In this document: piece after piece, positions 19,140 to 27,416 of the stretch
Position numbering within the stretch: position 1 is the stretch's first letter
Layout of the letters: each line of letters starts with the position of its first letter
DNA from: Bradyrhizobium sp. 139
Lineage (GTDB): Bacteria > Pseudomonadota > Alphaproteobacteria > Rhizobiales > Xanthobacteraceae
Assembly (NCBI RefSeq): GCF_023074175.1
Contig: NZ_JADPKS010000092.1
Span: 1 to 61,592, forward strand
Length of the DNA: 61,592 nucleotides
Direction of reading: 5' to 3'
Program-made: the position numbers and the translations under genes
Notes under the pieces: generated by a model
What the model saw: the letters and a program-made list of their open reading frames with translations, nothing else
What the model was told of the DNA's origin: nothing
Databases searched by the model: none

Positions 19140-20327
19140 CTACACCGCCACCTCTTCACCGAGATATGCTACGGCAGCCTCAAGGCCGCCCTTGCCATGC
19201 GGGATCTTCAGCGCATTCAACCCGATCTCGATCACCCCTAACGTGCCGAGCAGCATCGGGGCGTTGACGTGGCCCATATGGGCGATGCGGAAGGCCTGGC
19301 CGGAGAGGTCGCCGATGCCGGTGCCGAGCACGACGCCGCACTTCTCCTTGCAATAGCGTTGCAGCAGCGCGGGATCGTGGCCGTTGCTCATGGTCACCGT
19401 GGTCACGGTGTTGGAGCGCTCGCTGGCTTCGGCGACGTTGAAGCCGAGCACCTGGCCTTCCGACCATGCGCCGACAGCGCGGCGCGCGGCTTCGCCGAGC
19501 AGGCTGTGGCGGCGGAACGCGTTCTCCAGCCCTTCCTCGTGCAACAGGTCGATTGCCTGGCGCAGCGCGAACAGCAGATGCACCGGCGCGGTGCCGGCAT
19601 ATTTGCGGTAGTGCTCGGTGCCCTCGCGCTCGCTCCAGCTCCAATAGGGCGTCGACATGTTGGCCGTCTTGTGCACCTCGAGCGCGCGCGCGTTGGCGGC
19701 GACGAAGCCGAGGCCGGGCGGCGTCATCAGGCCTTTCTGCGAGCCGGACATGGCGACGTCGATGCCCCATTTGTCCATCTCGAACGGCATGCAGCCGAGC
19801 GAGGCGACGGTGTCGACCATGTACAGCGCCGGATGGCCGCTCGCCTTGATCGCCTTGCCGATTGCCTCGATGTCGTTCTGCACGCCCGAGGCCGTATCGA
19901 CCTGGACGACGACGACGGCCTTGATGGTGTGCTCCTTGTCGCGGCGCAGGCGCTCCTCGACCTCGTGCGGCCGCACCGCGCGGCGCCAGTCGCCCTTGAG
20001 CACCTCGACCTCGGCACCCATCAGGGCTGCCGCGTTGCCCCAGCCGATCGCGAAGCGCCCGCTCTCCAGCACCAGCACCTTGTCGCCGCGCGACAGCACG
20101 TTGCTCAGCGCGGCTTCCCAGGCGCCATGACCGTTGGCGATGTAGATGTAGGATTTGCCCTTGGTCGCAAACAGTTTCGAAATGTCGCCGAGCAGGCTCT
20201 CGGTCAGATCGGTCATCTGTTTGGAGTAGATGTCGATCGCCGGACGATGCATCGCCCGCAGCACTTCGTCGGGCATCGTGGTGGGCCCGGGGATGGCCAG
20301 AAATTCCCGGCCCGCGCGAACGGTCAT
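19140..20327 (-). CDS. Class V aminotransferase, serine-glyoxylate / alanine-glyoxylate type
   Basis: This 395-residue PLP enzyme has the family start FLAIPGPTTMPDEVL, ANGHGAWEAAL for phosphate-side contacts, Asp172 in VDTVASLGC to the PLP nitrogen, and Lys198 in GSQKGL as the Schiff-base lysine. Length matches the family. It should transfer an amino group from serine or alanine to glyoxylate, a step of the serine cycle and of glyoxylate detoxification. It is a single gene, with the SNase-like gene upstream on the same strand after 186 bases containing a REP-like hairpin. Confidence 0.9.
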   Translation of the reverse strand: MTVRAGREFLAIPGPTTMPDEVLRAMHRPAIDIYSKQMTDLTESLLGDISKLFATKGKSYIYIANGHGAWEAALSNVLSRGDKVLVLESGRFAIGWGNAAALMGAEVEVLKGDWRRAVRPHEVEERLRRDKEHTIKAVVVVQVDTASGVQNDIEAIGKAIKASGHPALYMVDTVASLGCMPFEMDKWGIDVAMSGSQKGLMTPPGLGFVAANARALEVHKTANMSTPYWSWSEREGTEHYRKYAGTAPVHLLFALRQAIDLLHEEGLENAFRRHSLLGEAARRAVGAWSEGQVLGFNVAEASERSNTVTTVTMSNGHDPALLQRYCKEKCGVVLGTGIGDLSGQAFRIAHMGHVNAPMLLGTLGVIEIGLNALKIPHGKGGLEAAVAYLGEEVAV

Positions 20328-20444
20328 TGCTGTTGGTCCTTGTGTCGTGAAGACGGTCTGGAAGGTTGATGACTTGCGTTTCTACGCGTTGGAGGCGCCC
20401 AAGAAAAGCACCGAAAACGCAGGTCTGGAGTGGTCTTTTGTTCT

Positions 20445-20514
20445 GAGCATGGTGTTGTCGGAAAACTGCTTCACACTTTGCGCCAACGCGGCCCTTCGGG
20501 TCCGGACCATGCTC
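20445..20514. repeat. REP-like hairpin (gagcatgg ... ccatgctc)
   Basis: Arms gagcatgg (20445-20452) and ccatgctc (20507-20514) enclose about 54 bases including tcggaaaactgcttcacac. This resembles the widespread rhizobial REP element that starts gagcatgat and ends atcatgctc. One arm touches the stop codon of the SNase-like gene, so it could protect or terminate that transcript. Confidence 0.7.
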
Positions 20515-21239
20515 TATCGCTTCGTCTCGCGGCATCCGGCGGCTTCGGCGTCCTCGACCGAGCAGAACCAGCGGGTGCCCTTGCTGATCTTCATCTTGAT
20601 CTGGGTGTACCAGCGGCTGTTCGGCTGGTGGTAGATGCACTCGCCGGCGCTGTTGACGTTGCCCTTGATGGTGCAGTCGGGCGAGGGCGCGACGGGGCCC
20701 GAGGCCGAGGCGAGCAGCACCGAATGCGCGCCATCGGGCGGCCTGGTGGCGCCCAATATCGTCGTCTTCTTGTTGCGCACGCGCCAGTCCCAAGGCGCGA
20801 TGAAGGCGCCCTGCCACATCCCGGCCTTGGCCTCACGCGCGGCAGCCTCATCGGCGTCATAGTCGTGGGACATGCGAAGATAGGCCAGCGCCCAGCCGCT
20901 ACGCACCAGCCATTTCTGGATGTCCTCGCCGCCGACCTCGCAGCGCGCCACGGTGCGGCCGCGCCGGTCGATCGCGCGGGTGTGGCAGACCCAGCTCTTG
21001 CCGTCGGCGTATTTGGCGAGCTCGTCGCGGGCCGCAATGCCGCAGGTCCAGCGCTCGCTTTTGGTGTTGAGGCAGAGCTGGTCGACCGCAGGCGCGTCGA
21101 TGCCGCCGAGCCGGATCCGCGTGTTGCCGATCACGACGGAATCGCCGGCGCGGACTTTTGCCGTGCCGGTGATGTCGGCAGCCTCAGCCAGTGACGGAAG
21201 AGCGAGCAAAGACAGCGCAATCAGGAATTTTCGCAACAT
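20514..21239 (-). CDS. Exported SNase-fold (thermonuclease-like) protein with C-terminal ExoI-like segment
   Basis: This 241-residue protein has a signal peptide (about 1-20, AEA) and a staphylococcal-nuclease-like domain with IRLGGIDAPAVDQLC at about 42-56, RRGRTVARCEVGG and GWALAYLRMSHDY. Where active SNases have a Glu two residues after the Asp of IDAPE, this one has Ala51, so nuclease activity is doubtful. The C-terminal 60 residues (CTIKGNVN, IYHQPNSRWY, GTRWFCSVEDAEAAGCR) match the segment often found after SNase domains in rhizobial ExoI-like proteins. The start at 21239 gives a proper signal peptide. Confidence 0.8.
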   Translation of the reverse strand: MLRKFLIALSLLALPSLAEAADITGTAKVRAGDSVVIGNTRIRLGGIDAPAVDQLCLNTKSERWTCGIAARDELAKYADGKSWVCHTRAIDRRGRTVARCEVGGEDIQKWLVRSGWALAYLRMSHDYDADEAAAREAKAGMWQGAFIAPWDWRVRNKKTTILGATRPPDGAHSVLLASASGPVAPSPDCTIKGNVNSAGECIYHQPNSRWYTQIKMKISKGTRWFCSVEDAEAAGCRETKR

Positions 21240-21366
21240 GCCGGTCCGCGTGTTCAGGACAATCTCGATAAGCCGCGCAATTGTGGTCGGCTTTTGTCCG
21301 CCCGGCCAGCTTATGCCTAACGGATGGGCTTTCAACTTCCCGTCATTGCGCCGGGGCCTTCTCCGC

Positions 21367-21510
21367 TCTCGTGTCCCGGACGCGGTGCGGCGTGCAACGC
21401 CGCTCCGCAGAGCCGGGACCCACAAAATCGCGGGCGAGCTTTTGGCGAAATGGGCCCGGCTCTGCAGCGTACCGCCGAAGAGGCGCTGCGCTGCGTCCGG
21501 GGCACGAGAC
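21367..21510. repeat. Nested inverted repeat (tctcgtgtcccggac family)
   Basis: Outer arms (ctcgtgtcccggacgcggtg and cgctgcgtccggggcacgag) and inner arms (gcagagccgggaccca and tgggcccggctctgc) form a nested hairpin. It fills the gap between the SNase-like gene (start 21239) and the end of the 576-residue protein gene (stop 21515). Confidence 0.75.
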
Positions 21511-21514
21511 CACC

Positions 21515-23245
21515 TCACCCTCGCCCGGCCATCGCCCGTCTCGCCACCGCCAGCCCCATCAAGACAAACGCCGAGGTCACCTCGGGCCCGCCCACCAGAA
21601 TCCGGGTCGGCGTCTTCATCTTGTTCCATTCATAGGCGCGGAACGGGCCGCGGCGGCCGCCTTCGCCGAGGCTCGCGACGATCACGTTCAGCGCCGGCGC
21701 GAAGGCGCGCGGGTCGGCGCCGAGATGGCCGAGCGCGATCAGCGCCAGCGCCGCGTCGAACACGTTCATCTCCGCGGCCATCAGCTCGCCCTTGACGTAG
21801 GACAGCACGCGGTGGCGGATGAAATCGAAATCGCCGTCGGGATCGATCGCGGCCTGCGCCGCCAGCGGCAGCGCCAGGAAGGCGGCATAGCAGCGGCCGA
21901 AATAGGCGCTGTAGAGCTCCGGCAAATAATAGATGTGGGAGCGCGGATTGGCGAAGGCGCCGCTGGCGGCGAGCCGCTTCTGGAAGCCGATGATGCGACG
22001 CACGGTGGCGAGCCGCGCCGGCGTCTCCAATATCTTCCAGCGCGCCAGATTGCGAAAGCTGACCTCGAGAATGTCGAGATTGAGCGTCGGATCGAGATCG
22101 TTGCCATAGGGCCGCTCGCCTTTGAGATTGTCGATCCAGGTCGCAACTCCGCCCTCGTAGTCGATATTGTCGTTGAGCGGAACGGTCACGCGCGGCGCGT
22201 TGACTCCGGCGCGCACCTGGTAGCCGGCGTAGAAATCCAGCAGCGGCTGATCGATGATGGGATCGGTGCAGCCGGCCTGCGTCGCCGCGGAGATCGAGCA
22301 GGCCGTGGTGTCGCAGTCGGGCACGTAGATTCCGAAGCCGAGGTCCTGCTTGATCTGGGCGAAGTAGCGGGAAAAGCGCGGATGCGGCGCCGGCGCGAGC
22401 GCGGTGATGACATTGAACCGCGCGCCGTCGCTGCCCTCGACCTCCTCGCGGCTGATGTTGATGCAGAAGTCGACCATGTCGGCGACCGCACGCTCGGCCG
22501 CCATCTTGTCGGCCGGCGAGGCGAGCCCGGTCTCGACATAGCTCAGCAGCGCTTCGATGAAGAACGCGTCGTAATAGGCCGAGCGGTGTCGGATCTGCAC
22601 CGGCTCCCACATCGGTTCGGCAATGCCGGTCCAGGGCGGATTGACGACGGCGGCTGCCTGCGAGCGGGCGATGAAGACGCGGGCGAGGTTGAACAGCAGC
22701 GAGGAATTCTTGTAGCCGCGCGCGTTCAGCCCCGTGAGCGCCATTGTCAGTTCGCGCCCGCGGAAATCAGGGTCGCCGATCAGGTTGAAGGCGGCATAGG
22801 TCGGCAGGAAACCGTTCTTGCGGTACGAGCCGAGCAGATGCTGCGCGCAGTCGCGGATCACGCCGTCGATCTGCGATTGCTGCGGCGGCGCGCCGACGAA
22901 CAACGCCGGCGGCGGCCTGGGATGGTCGAGTGCGATGCTGTCGACGAGATCGGCGACGGGCTGGCCGACCGCCGCCCAGTCGGGCTCGGCCTCGTCGCGG
23001 GCGCGCACCAGCGCGTCGCGCAGCCGGGTCAGCTTGGCCTCGTCGCGCAGTTCGGGCAACCCAGCGCGGCGGAGCAGCACCCGCAGCGCGGGATTGCCGA
23101 GCGCGGTCTTGTAGAACTTGGCCAGATGCGGATCGCCGCTGGCCGGGCCTGACAATACGGGATCGCAGACGTCGTAAAGCGAGGGGCCGTCTTTGCGCGC
23201 CATCAGCGCCCGGCAGGTGGCGCCGGCGAAATAATGAAAGCTCAT
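21515..23245 (-). CDS. Hypothetical 576-aa protein, possibly alpha/alpha-barrel fold
   Basis: I do not recognise this protein. It is 576 residues with no signal peptide, largely helical, with several aromatic-rich segments (RHRSAYYDAFFIEALLSYVE, SHIYYLPELYSAYFGRCYAA). A PDCDTTACS segment resembles the PDxDxTA motif seen in alpha-6/alpha-6 barrel terpene-cyclase-like proteins, but the rest is not typical enough to name a family. The start at 23245 (MSFHYFAGATC) fits better than the longer frame, which has a Pro/Arg-rich leader. A Crp-like site lies 110 bases upstream, and a caspase-fold gene is divergent from it. Confidence 0.7.
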   Translation of the reverse strand: MSFHYFAGATCRALMARKDGPSLYDVCDPVLSGPASGDPHLAKFYKTALGNPALRVLLRRAGLPELRDEAKLTRLRDALVRARDEAEPDWAAVGQPVADLVDSIALDHPRPPPALFVGAPPQQSQIDGVIRDCAQHLLGSYRKNGFLPTYAAFNLIGDPDFRGRELTMALTGLNARGYKNSSLLFNLARVFIARSQAAAVVNPPWTGIAEPMWEPVQIRHRSAYYDAFFIEALLSYVETGLASPADKMAAERAVADMVDFCINISREEVEGSDGARFNVITALAPAPHPRFSRYFAQIKQDLGFGIYVPDCDTTACSISAATQAGCTDPIIDQPLLDFYAGYQVRAGVNAPRVTVPLNDNIDYEGGVATWIDNLKGERPYGNDLDPTLNLDILEVSFRNLARWKILETPARLATVRRIIGFQKRLAASGAFANPRSHIYYLPELYSAYFGRCYAAFLALPLAAQAAIDPDGDFDFIRHRVLSYVKGELMAAEMNVFDAALALIALGHLGADPRAFAPALNVIVASLGEGGRRGPFRAYEWNKMKTPTRILVGGPEVTSAFVLMGLAVARRAMAGRG

Positions 23246-23354
23246 GAAATACCTGGTCGCGGGGCCTTGGCCAGGGCCGGCCGGCACGCTCCCATCTGCG
23301 CGCCACCCCCTGCAAGTCTTTGAAAAAGCTACCCGGATTCGCAGGAAATACAAA

Positions 23355-23370
23355 TGTGATGGCGGTCACG
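23355..23370. promoter_or_regulatory. Candidate Crp-type binding site
   Basis: TGTGATGGCGGTCACG matches TGTGA-N6-TCACA in nine of ten fixed positions. It lies in the divergent region between the 576-residue protein (start 23245, 110 bases away) and the caspase-fold gene (start 23665, 295 bases away). The rest of this 419-base gap shows no gene I can support. Two further sites of the same form lie at 45912 and 54179. Confidence 0.6.
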
Positions 23371-23664
23371 GAAAAAGCCGGCATGAGGGCTGCGGGATCA
23401 GGCTCCGGAAGACCACGGGGAAGCGAAAAATGCAGATGTTCGGTCCGTTGGATTAAGCAATGTATTCAGAGGCTTAGATCAAATTCCTGGCGATCTATTG
23501 CCGGGGAGACTATATGCGGTTAAGGCTTTGTTTGGTGCGGCGCCGCAAATTGCGCGCAATTCGGGGGCACATCCCCGGCCAATCCCTCAAACCTGAAGAC
23601 GCTATCGCGCTACTCAAACAGTGTGCGCGCGCTTGGCTGGTCTTTGGCACAGGAACGAACCGAG

Positions 23665-24513
23665 ATGAATGTAAGGCAGCTCGACCTCTCGCGACGCACG
23701 ATTGCGGTCGCTGCGGCCCTCATCGGCACGGTGTCGCTCGTGATCGGCGCCCATGCCGCCCTCAACATGCGCGCGATCGATGCCGCCAAGGCCGTCTCGA
23801 CCGATCAGGTGACGGGCTCGATCGGCCAGACCTCCCGCCTCGCCCTCGTCATCGGCAATGGACATTATCCCGACGCCAGCGCGCCGCTGACGCAGTCGAT
23901 CAACGACGCCCGCGCACTGTCCTCGTCGCTGCGCAAGAACGGTTTTGATGTCGACATGGTTGAAGACGCGACCAAGGACGACATGGTCCGCGCCGTCAAT
24001 CGCCTGAGGTCCCGGATCAAGCGCGACACCGTCGTCATGCTGTTCTTCGGCGGCTACGGCGTGCAGGCCGGCCGCGAGAGCTACATGCTGCCGGTCGATG
24101 CCGTGATCTGGAAGGAAAACGATGTCCGCCGCCAGGGCGTCTCCATCGACGGCGTGCTCGACATGATGAAGGAGCAGGGCGCCAAGGCCAAGCTCGTCGT
24201 CGTCGACGCCTCCCGCCGTAACCCTTACGAGCGCCGCTTCCGCTCCTACAGCCATGGTCTTGCGCCGATCAGCGCGCCCGACAATGCACTGATTCTCTCC
24301 TCCGCGTCGCCCGGCAAGGTCGCCGATGACGGCAAGGGCGAGCACAGCGTGCTGGTCGCCGAGTTCCTCAACAACCTCAATGCGCAGGGCAGCGCCGAAG
24401 GCGTCTTCAACAAGACCCGCGTCGCCATCTCCCGTGCCTCCGAAGGCGACCAGGTCCCGACCATCTCCTCCTCGCTGCTCGAAGACGTCCATTTCGGCGA
24501 AGCCGGCGGCTAG
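23665..24513 (+). CDS. Caspase-fold protein lacking the His-Cys dyad (pseudo-caspase), membrane-anchored
   Basis: This 282-residue protein has one N-terminal hydrophobic segment (about 12-33) and a peptidase C14/p20-like domain from about 57: RLALVIGNGHYP, LTQSINDARALSSSLRKNGF, FFGGYGVQAGRESYMLPVDA, VVVDASRRNP. In active members the dyad is His in SGHG and Cys in DAC; here these are Tyr131 and Ser183, so cysteine-protease activity is not expected. The ATG at 23665 has AGGA upstream and is preferred over 23623. A paralogue with the same kind of loss is at 52427-53932. Confidence 0.88.
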   Translation: MNVRQLDLSRRTIAVAAALIGTVSLVIGAHAALNMRAIDAAKAVSTDQVTGSIGQTSRLALVIGNGHYPDASAPLTQSINDARALSSSLRKNGFDVDMVEDATKDDMVRAVNRLRSRIKRDTVVMLFFGGYGVQAGRESYMLPVDAVIWKENDVRRQGVSIDGVLDMMKEQGAKAKLVVVDASRRNPYERRFRSYSHGLAPISAPDNALILSSASPGKVADDGKGEHSVLVAEFLNNLNAQGSAEGVFNKTRVAISRASEGDQVPTISSSLLEDVHFGEAGG

Positions 24514-24528
24514 TTTTTCGCTCAGATA

Positions 24529-24625
24529 GTAGGGTGGATTAGCGAAGCGTAATCCACCACTTCTCTCTCGTCAGCGTGGAAAGCAAAGAGGTGGGTTACG
24601 CCTTCGGCTAACTAACCCACCCTAC
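24529..24625. repeat. Dispersed inverted repeat (gtagggtggattagcg family)
   Basis: Arms gtagggtggattagcgaagc and the complement ending ccaccctac at 24625 enclose about 35 bases. It lies between the convergent caspase-fold gene (end 24513) and the adaptor gene (end 24637) and could act as a two-way terminator. A relative is at 61417-61508. Confidence 0.85.
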
Positions 24626-24636
24626 GAAATCGTTCC

Positions 24637-25524
24637 CTACTTCGCAGCTTCCGTAGCCATCACCGGGCGCACCGGATCGCCTTCGCGCAGGAGCGCGCCG
24701 GCGCGGGTGACGACGATGTCGCCTTCGTTGAGGCCGTCGCGGACCTCGATATTGCCGCCCGACATCAGCCCGAGCTCGACGCGCTTGGTCTCGACGCGGT
24801 TGCGGCGGATCACCTGCACCACGGTGCCGGCGGAGGAATACTGCACCGAGGTCAGGGGCACCGCGACGTTGCAGCTCTGCCCGGTCTTGATCAGCGCGCG
24901 TCCGCTCGCGTTCAGCAGCAGCCGCTTCTGCGAGGAGATGCCGATATAGACCATGCCCTGCTGGATGTTCGGCTCGACGGTCGGTCCGATGCGGCGCACC
25001 TTGCCGTCGAGATCCCCGGCGCCGGCAATGCGCACCGTCGCCTGCTGGTTGACAGCGAGCTTCCTGATGTCGCTGGTCGCGACCAGGCCGACGAGATCAT
25101 ATTCGCTGCGCGCCACGATGGTGAACAGCGCCTCGCCCTTGGCCGAGGCGAGGTTGCCGATCTGCGCGGTCGACGTCGCGATCACGCCCGCCACGGGGGC
25201 GGTGACCTGAAGCGTGCCGCCTTCAGGCAGCGCCAGCCGCGCCAGCACCTGGCCGGCCGTGGTGGTCTCGCCCGCTTCCGCCAGCACTTCCGTGACCTTG
25301 AGGCCGGGACGCTCGGGCCGCACCGACGTCTCCTCGCGCGCGATGATCGTGCCGGTGGCCTCGACGATGTCGGAGAAGCAGGATTTTGCCACCTTCAGCA
25401 CCGTGACCGCCGGCCCCTTGGGCGCATCGTCCTCGGCGGCGAGCGTAGGCTGGGCGGACAGCAGAAGCAGTCCGGTGAGCGCAAAGAGATGTCTGGAAAA
25501 GGAACGCGCAGGCAATGAACGCAT
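24637..25524 (-). CDS. RND-type efflux periplasmic adaptor (HlyD/MFP family), orphan
   Basis: This 295-residue exported protein (signal peptide about 1-29) has a short membrane-fusion-protein layout: a barrel-sandwich half-motif (AGETTTAGQVLARLALPEGG, APVAGVIATSTAQIGNLA), a beta-barrel region and a C-terminal domain with VRDGLNEGDIVVTRAGALL. It normally links an inner-membrane pump to an outer-membrane channel. No pump gene adjoins it. It resembles the adaptor at 50519-51448 in detail: both share a xCFSDxVxxTG segment near the start of the mature protein and the short length. Confidence 0.85.
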   Translation of the reverse strand: MRSLPARSFSRHLFALTGLLLLSAQPTLAAEDDAPKGPAVTVLKVAKSCFSDIVEATGTIIAREETSVRPERPGLKVTEVLAEAGETTTAGQVLARLALPEGGTLQVTAPVAGVIATSTAQIGNLASAKGEALFTIVARSEYDLVGLVATSDIRKLAVNQQATVRIAGAGDLDGKVRRIGPTVEPNIQQGMVYIGISSQKRLLLNASGRALIKTGQSCNVAVPLTSVQYSSAGTVVQVIRRNRVETKRVELGLMSGGNIEVRDGLNEGDIVVTRAGALLREGDPVRPVMATEAAK

Positions 25525-25729
25525 CGGTCATTCCGGTTAGGGCCTTGACGGCCTCATCGTTAGCAGAAGCCACCGCGGCGGACCATGGGCCGGTCGGATG
25601 AGAATGTCGCGGCAGCGCAGGCGGCGCGACGCCGCCTGTTGAATTGGTCGCCGCACCAGCAAAGAGGTTCGCTGCCCTTGCTCTCGCGTATGATAGCTGA
25701 AGGCTGCCGTATGAGTTTGACCTGCATGG

Positions 25730-25830
25730 TTCGAGACGCCCGCTTTGGCGGGCTCCTCACCATGGGGTCTGATATCTCGCCGCGAAACGCGACCTCATCC
25801 TGAGGGCCCGCCGTAGGCGGGCGTCTCGAA
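25730..25830. repeat. Dispersed inverted repeat (ttcgagacgcccgc family)
   Basis: Arms ttcgagacgcccgc (25730-25743) and gcgggcgtctcgaa (25817-25830) are perfect complements with inner pairs such as cctcatcctgagg. It lies in the 354-base gap between the adaptor gene (start 25524) and the lactonase-like gene (end 25879); the remaining bases 25525-25729 and 25831-25878 hold nothing I can identify. Confidence 0.9.
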
Positions 25831-25878
25831 GGATGGCTACGCGCGAGTTATCCGCCACGCTTTCTTCCGCAATACCCC

Positions 25879-27036
25879 TCACGGCAGGCTCAAAAACTCC
25901 ACCCAGTTCGGCTTCTTGCCGGTGGGATAGGATTTCAGCTTGGCCAATGCGCCGCTGCTCTGGTCGATCGCATAGACCGTCATGCTGTCGGAGAGCTCAC
26001 CGACCGCGGCGAGGTAGCGGCCGGAGGGATCGATGTGGAAGCCGCGCGGCTGCTTCTCGGTCGGCACGCCGCCGATCGCGGTCAGCTTGCCGATTGTTGC
26101 GTCGACCTTGTAGCCGGCGAGCGTATTGGTGGTGCGCTCGGACGCATAGAGGAAGCGGCCGTCCGGGGTGATGTGGATGTCGGCGGCCCAGGGTTTTCCC
26201 GAGAACCCTTCGGGCAGGGCAGTGGTGCGCTGGATCTCGGTCCAGGCACCGCTCTTGGCCTCATAGGCGAACGCCGCGACGTCGCCGTTCAGCTCGTGGA
26301 TGAGATAGACGAACTTGCCGCTGGGATGAAACACGAAGTGCCGCGGCCCTGATTTTTCCGGCACCTTGATCGCCGGCGGATCGCTGGGTGTCAGTGAGCC
26401 CGCATTGGCGTCGAACGCAAAGCTCAGGACCTGGTCGGAGCCGAGATTGGTCGCGAACACGAACCGGTTGTCGGGCGAGGGCAGGAAGGCGTGCGCGTTC
26501 AGGCCGGTCGGGATCACCTGCTTCGGCTCGCCGGCCACACCGTTGGCGAGCAGCGGATTGAGCGCGACCTTGTTGCCGCTATAGGAGGCGCTGAACAGGA
26601 ATTTGCCGCCGCGGTCGATGGCGATATTGGCCATGCTGTCGGCGAGCGGGCCGTTGCCGATATGGCTGAGCTGGCCCGTCTGGGGATCGATCGCAAAGCT
26701 GACCGCGAGGAATGGCTGCGAGCGCACGCCGGCAATCAGGACGCGGTGGTCGGGCGTGATCGCAAGCGGCGTCGATGCGCCGGGCTTGTCGACGCCGGTG
26801 AAGGCGGCGGTCTGCACCGGCATCATCGCGCCGCTCTCGGCCATCTTGAACACGCTGATGTCGTTGCTGTCGGCGTTGCCGACATAGGCGAAGGTCTCGG
26901 CCATGCCGGGGCGGACTCCAGAAACGAGGGCCAGGAAAGAGAGCAGGAAAGGGAGCAGGAAAGGGAGAAGGAAAGCGATGACGGCGATTGCCACCCGCGG
27001 CAATCCAGCTGCGATGCGATGTCTCGGTCTCAACAT
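25879..27036 (-). CDS. Exported seven-bladed beta-propeller, 6-phosphogluconolactonase/YkgB-like (lactonase family)
   Basis: This 385-residue protein has a long hydrophobic signal segment (about 12-46, ending MAE) and a lactonase-type propeller made of repeated blades such as AYVGNADSNDISVFKM, FVFATNLGSDQVLSF, FLYASERTTNTLAGY and RYLAAVGELSDSMTVY. Pgl-like members hydrolyse lactones in the cytoplasm; export here suggests a different substrate or a binding role. AGGAGG lies eight bases before the ATG. The signal segment is encoded by a 12-base tandem repeat (26933-26980) giving PFLLPFLL. Confidence 0.85.
   Translation of the reverse strand: MLRPRHRIAAGLPRVAIAVIAFLLPFLLPFLLSFLALVSGVRPGMAETFAYVGNADSNDISVFKMAESGAMMPVQTAAFTGVDKPGASTPLAITPDHRVLIAGVRSQPFLAVSFAIDPQTGQLSHIGNGPLADSMANIAIDRGGKFLFSASYSGNKVALNPLLANGVAGEPKQVIPTGLNAHAFLPSPDNRFVFATNLGSDQVLSFAFDANAGSLTPSDPPAIKVPEKSGPRHFVFHPSGKFVYLIHELNGDVAAFAYEAKSGAWTEIQRTTALPEGFSGKPWAADIHITPDGRFLYASERTTNTLAGYKVDATIGKLTAIGGVPTEKQPRGFHIDPSGRYLAAVGELSDSMTVYAIDQSSGALAKLKSYPTGKKPNWVEFLSLP
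26933..26980. repeat. 12-base tandem repeat inside the signal-peptide region
   Basis: About three and a half copies of aggaaagggagc (plus strand) lie within the start of the lactonase-like gene. In the minus-strand reading frame each unit adds four residues of the PFLL type. Copy-number change would alter the length of the hydrophobic signal segment without breaking the frame. Confidence 0.8.
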
Positions 27037-27133
27037 GGGCGCTCCTCCTTGGGCCGGTACGGCGTTGTCGTTTTGCAGCCAAATTCCAGTTGGGATCGAT
27101 CGATGCCGAAATTGTATCGGTCGCGTGGGACGG

Positions 27134-27271
27134 CTACCGCACTGCGGCCGTCAGGCTGCGGGAGGGCAGATGCGGGCCGGACGCATAGTTGGGCGGCCCG
27201 AGCAGGCCCCACATGGCGACCGCAAGCAGCGCGCAGGTCAAAATGGTCCAGGCGACGAGCCGTTTCCGCAT
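27134..27271 (-). CDS. Possible small single-pass membrane protein (45 aa)
   Basis: The ATG at 27271 gives 45 residues with one hydrophobic helix (about 5-24, VAWTILTCALLAVAMWGLL) and a short polar tail. No strong ribosome site is visible and the frame is open further upstream to 27331. It lies in the 380-base stretch between the lactonase-like gene (start 27036) and the small gene at 27417, where I see nothing else. Confidence 0.35.
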   Translation of the reverse strand: MRKRLVAWTILTCALLAVAMWGLLGPPNYASGPHLPSRSLTAAVR

Positions 27272-27416
27272 CAGGCCAAATCCGTCCGTCAGATGAAGGC
27301 ACCGGGGCGCACCAACGATCGTGCACCGCAAACGGCGACGATTCTATGAACTCGCTCACAGGCGGAAACAGCCGGTGCCATTGCGAACCAATGCCGCGCC
27401 GGCGCATTGAGCCGGC

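Noticed and set aside
21281..23152. 623-residue plus-strand frame opposite the 576-residue gene
   Set aside because: It runs through a dispersed repeat and has shadow-like composition; the minus-strand gene has a better start and protein-like content.
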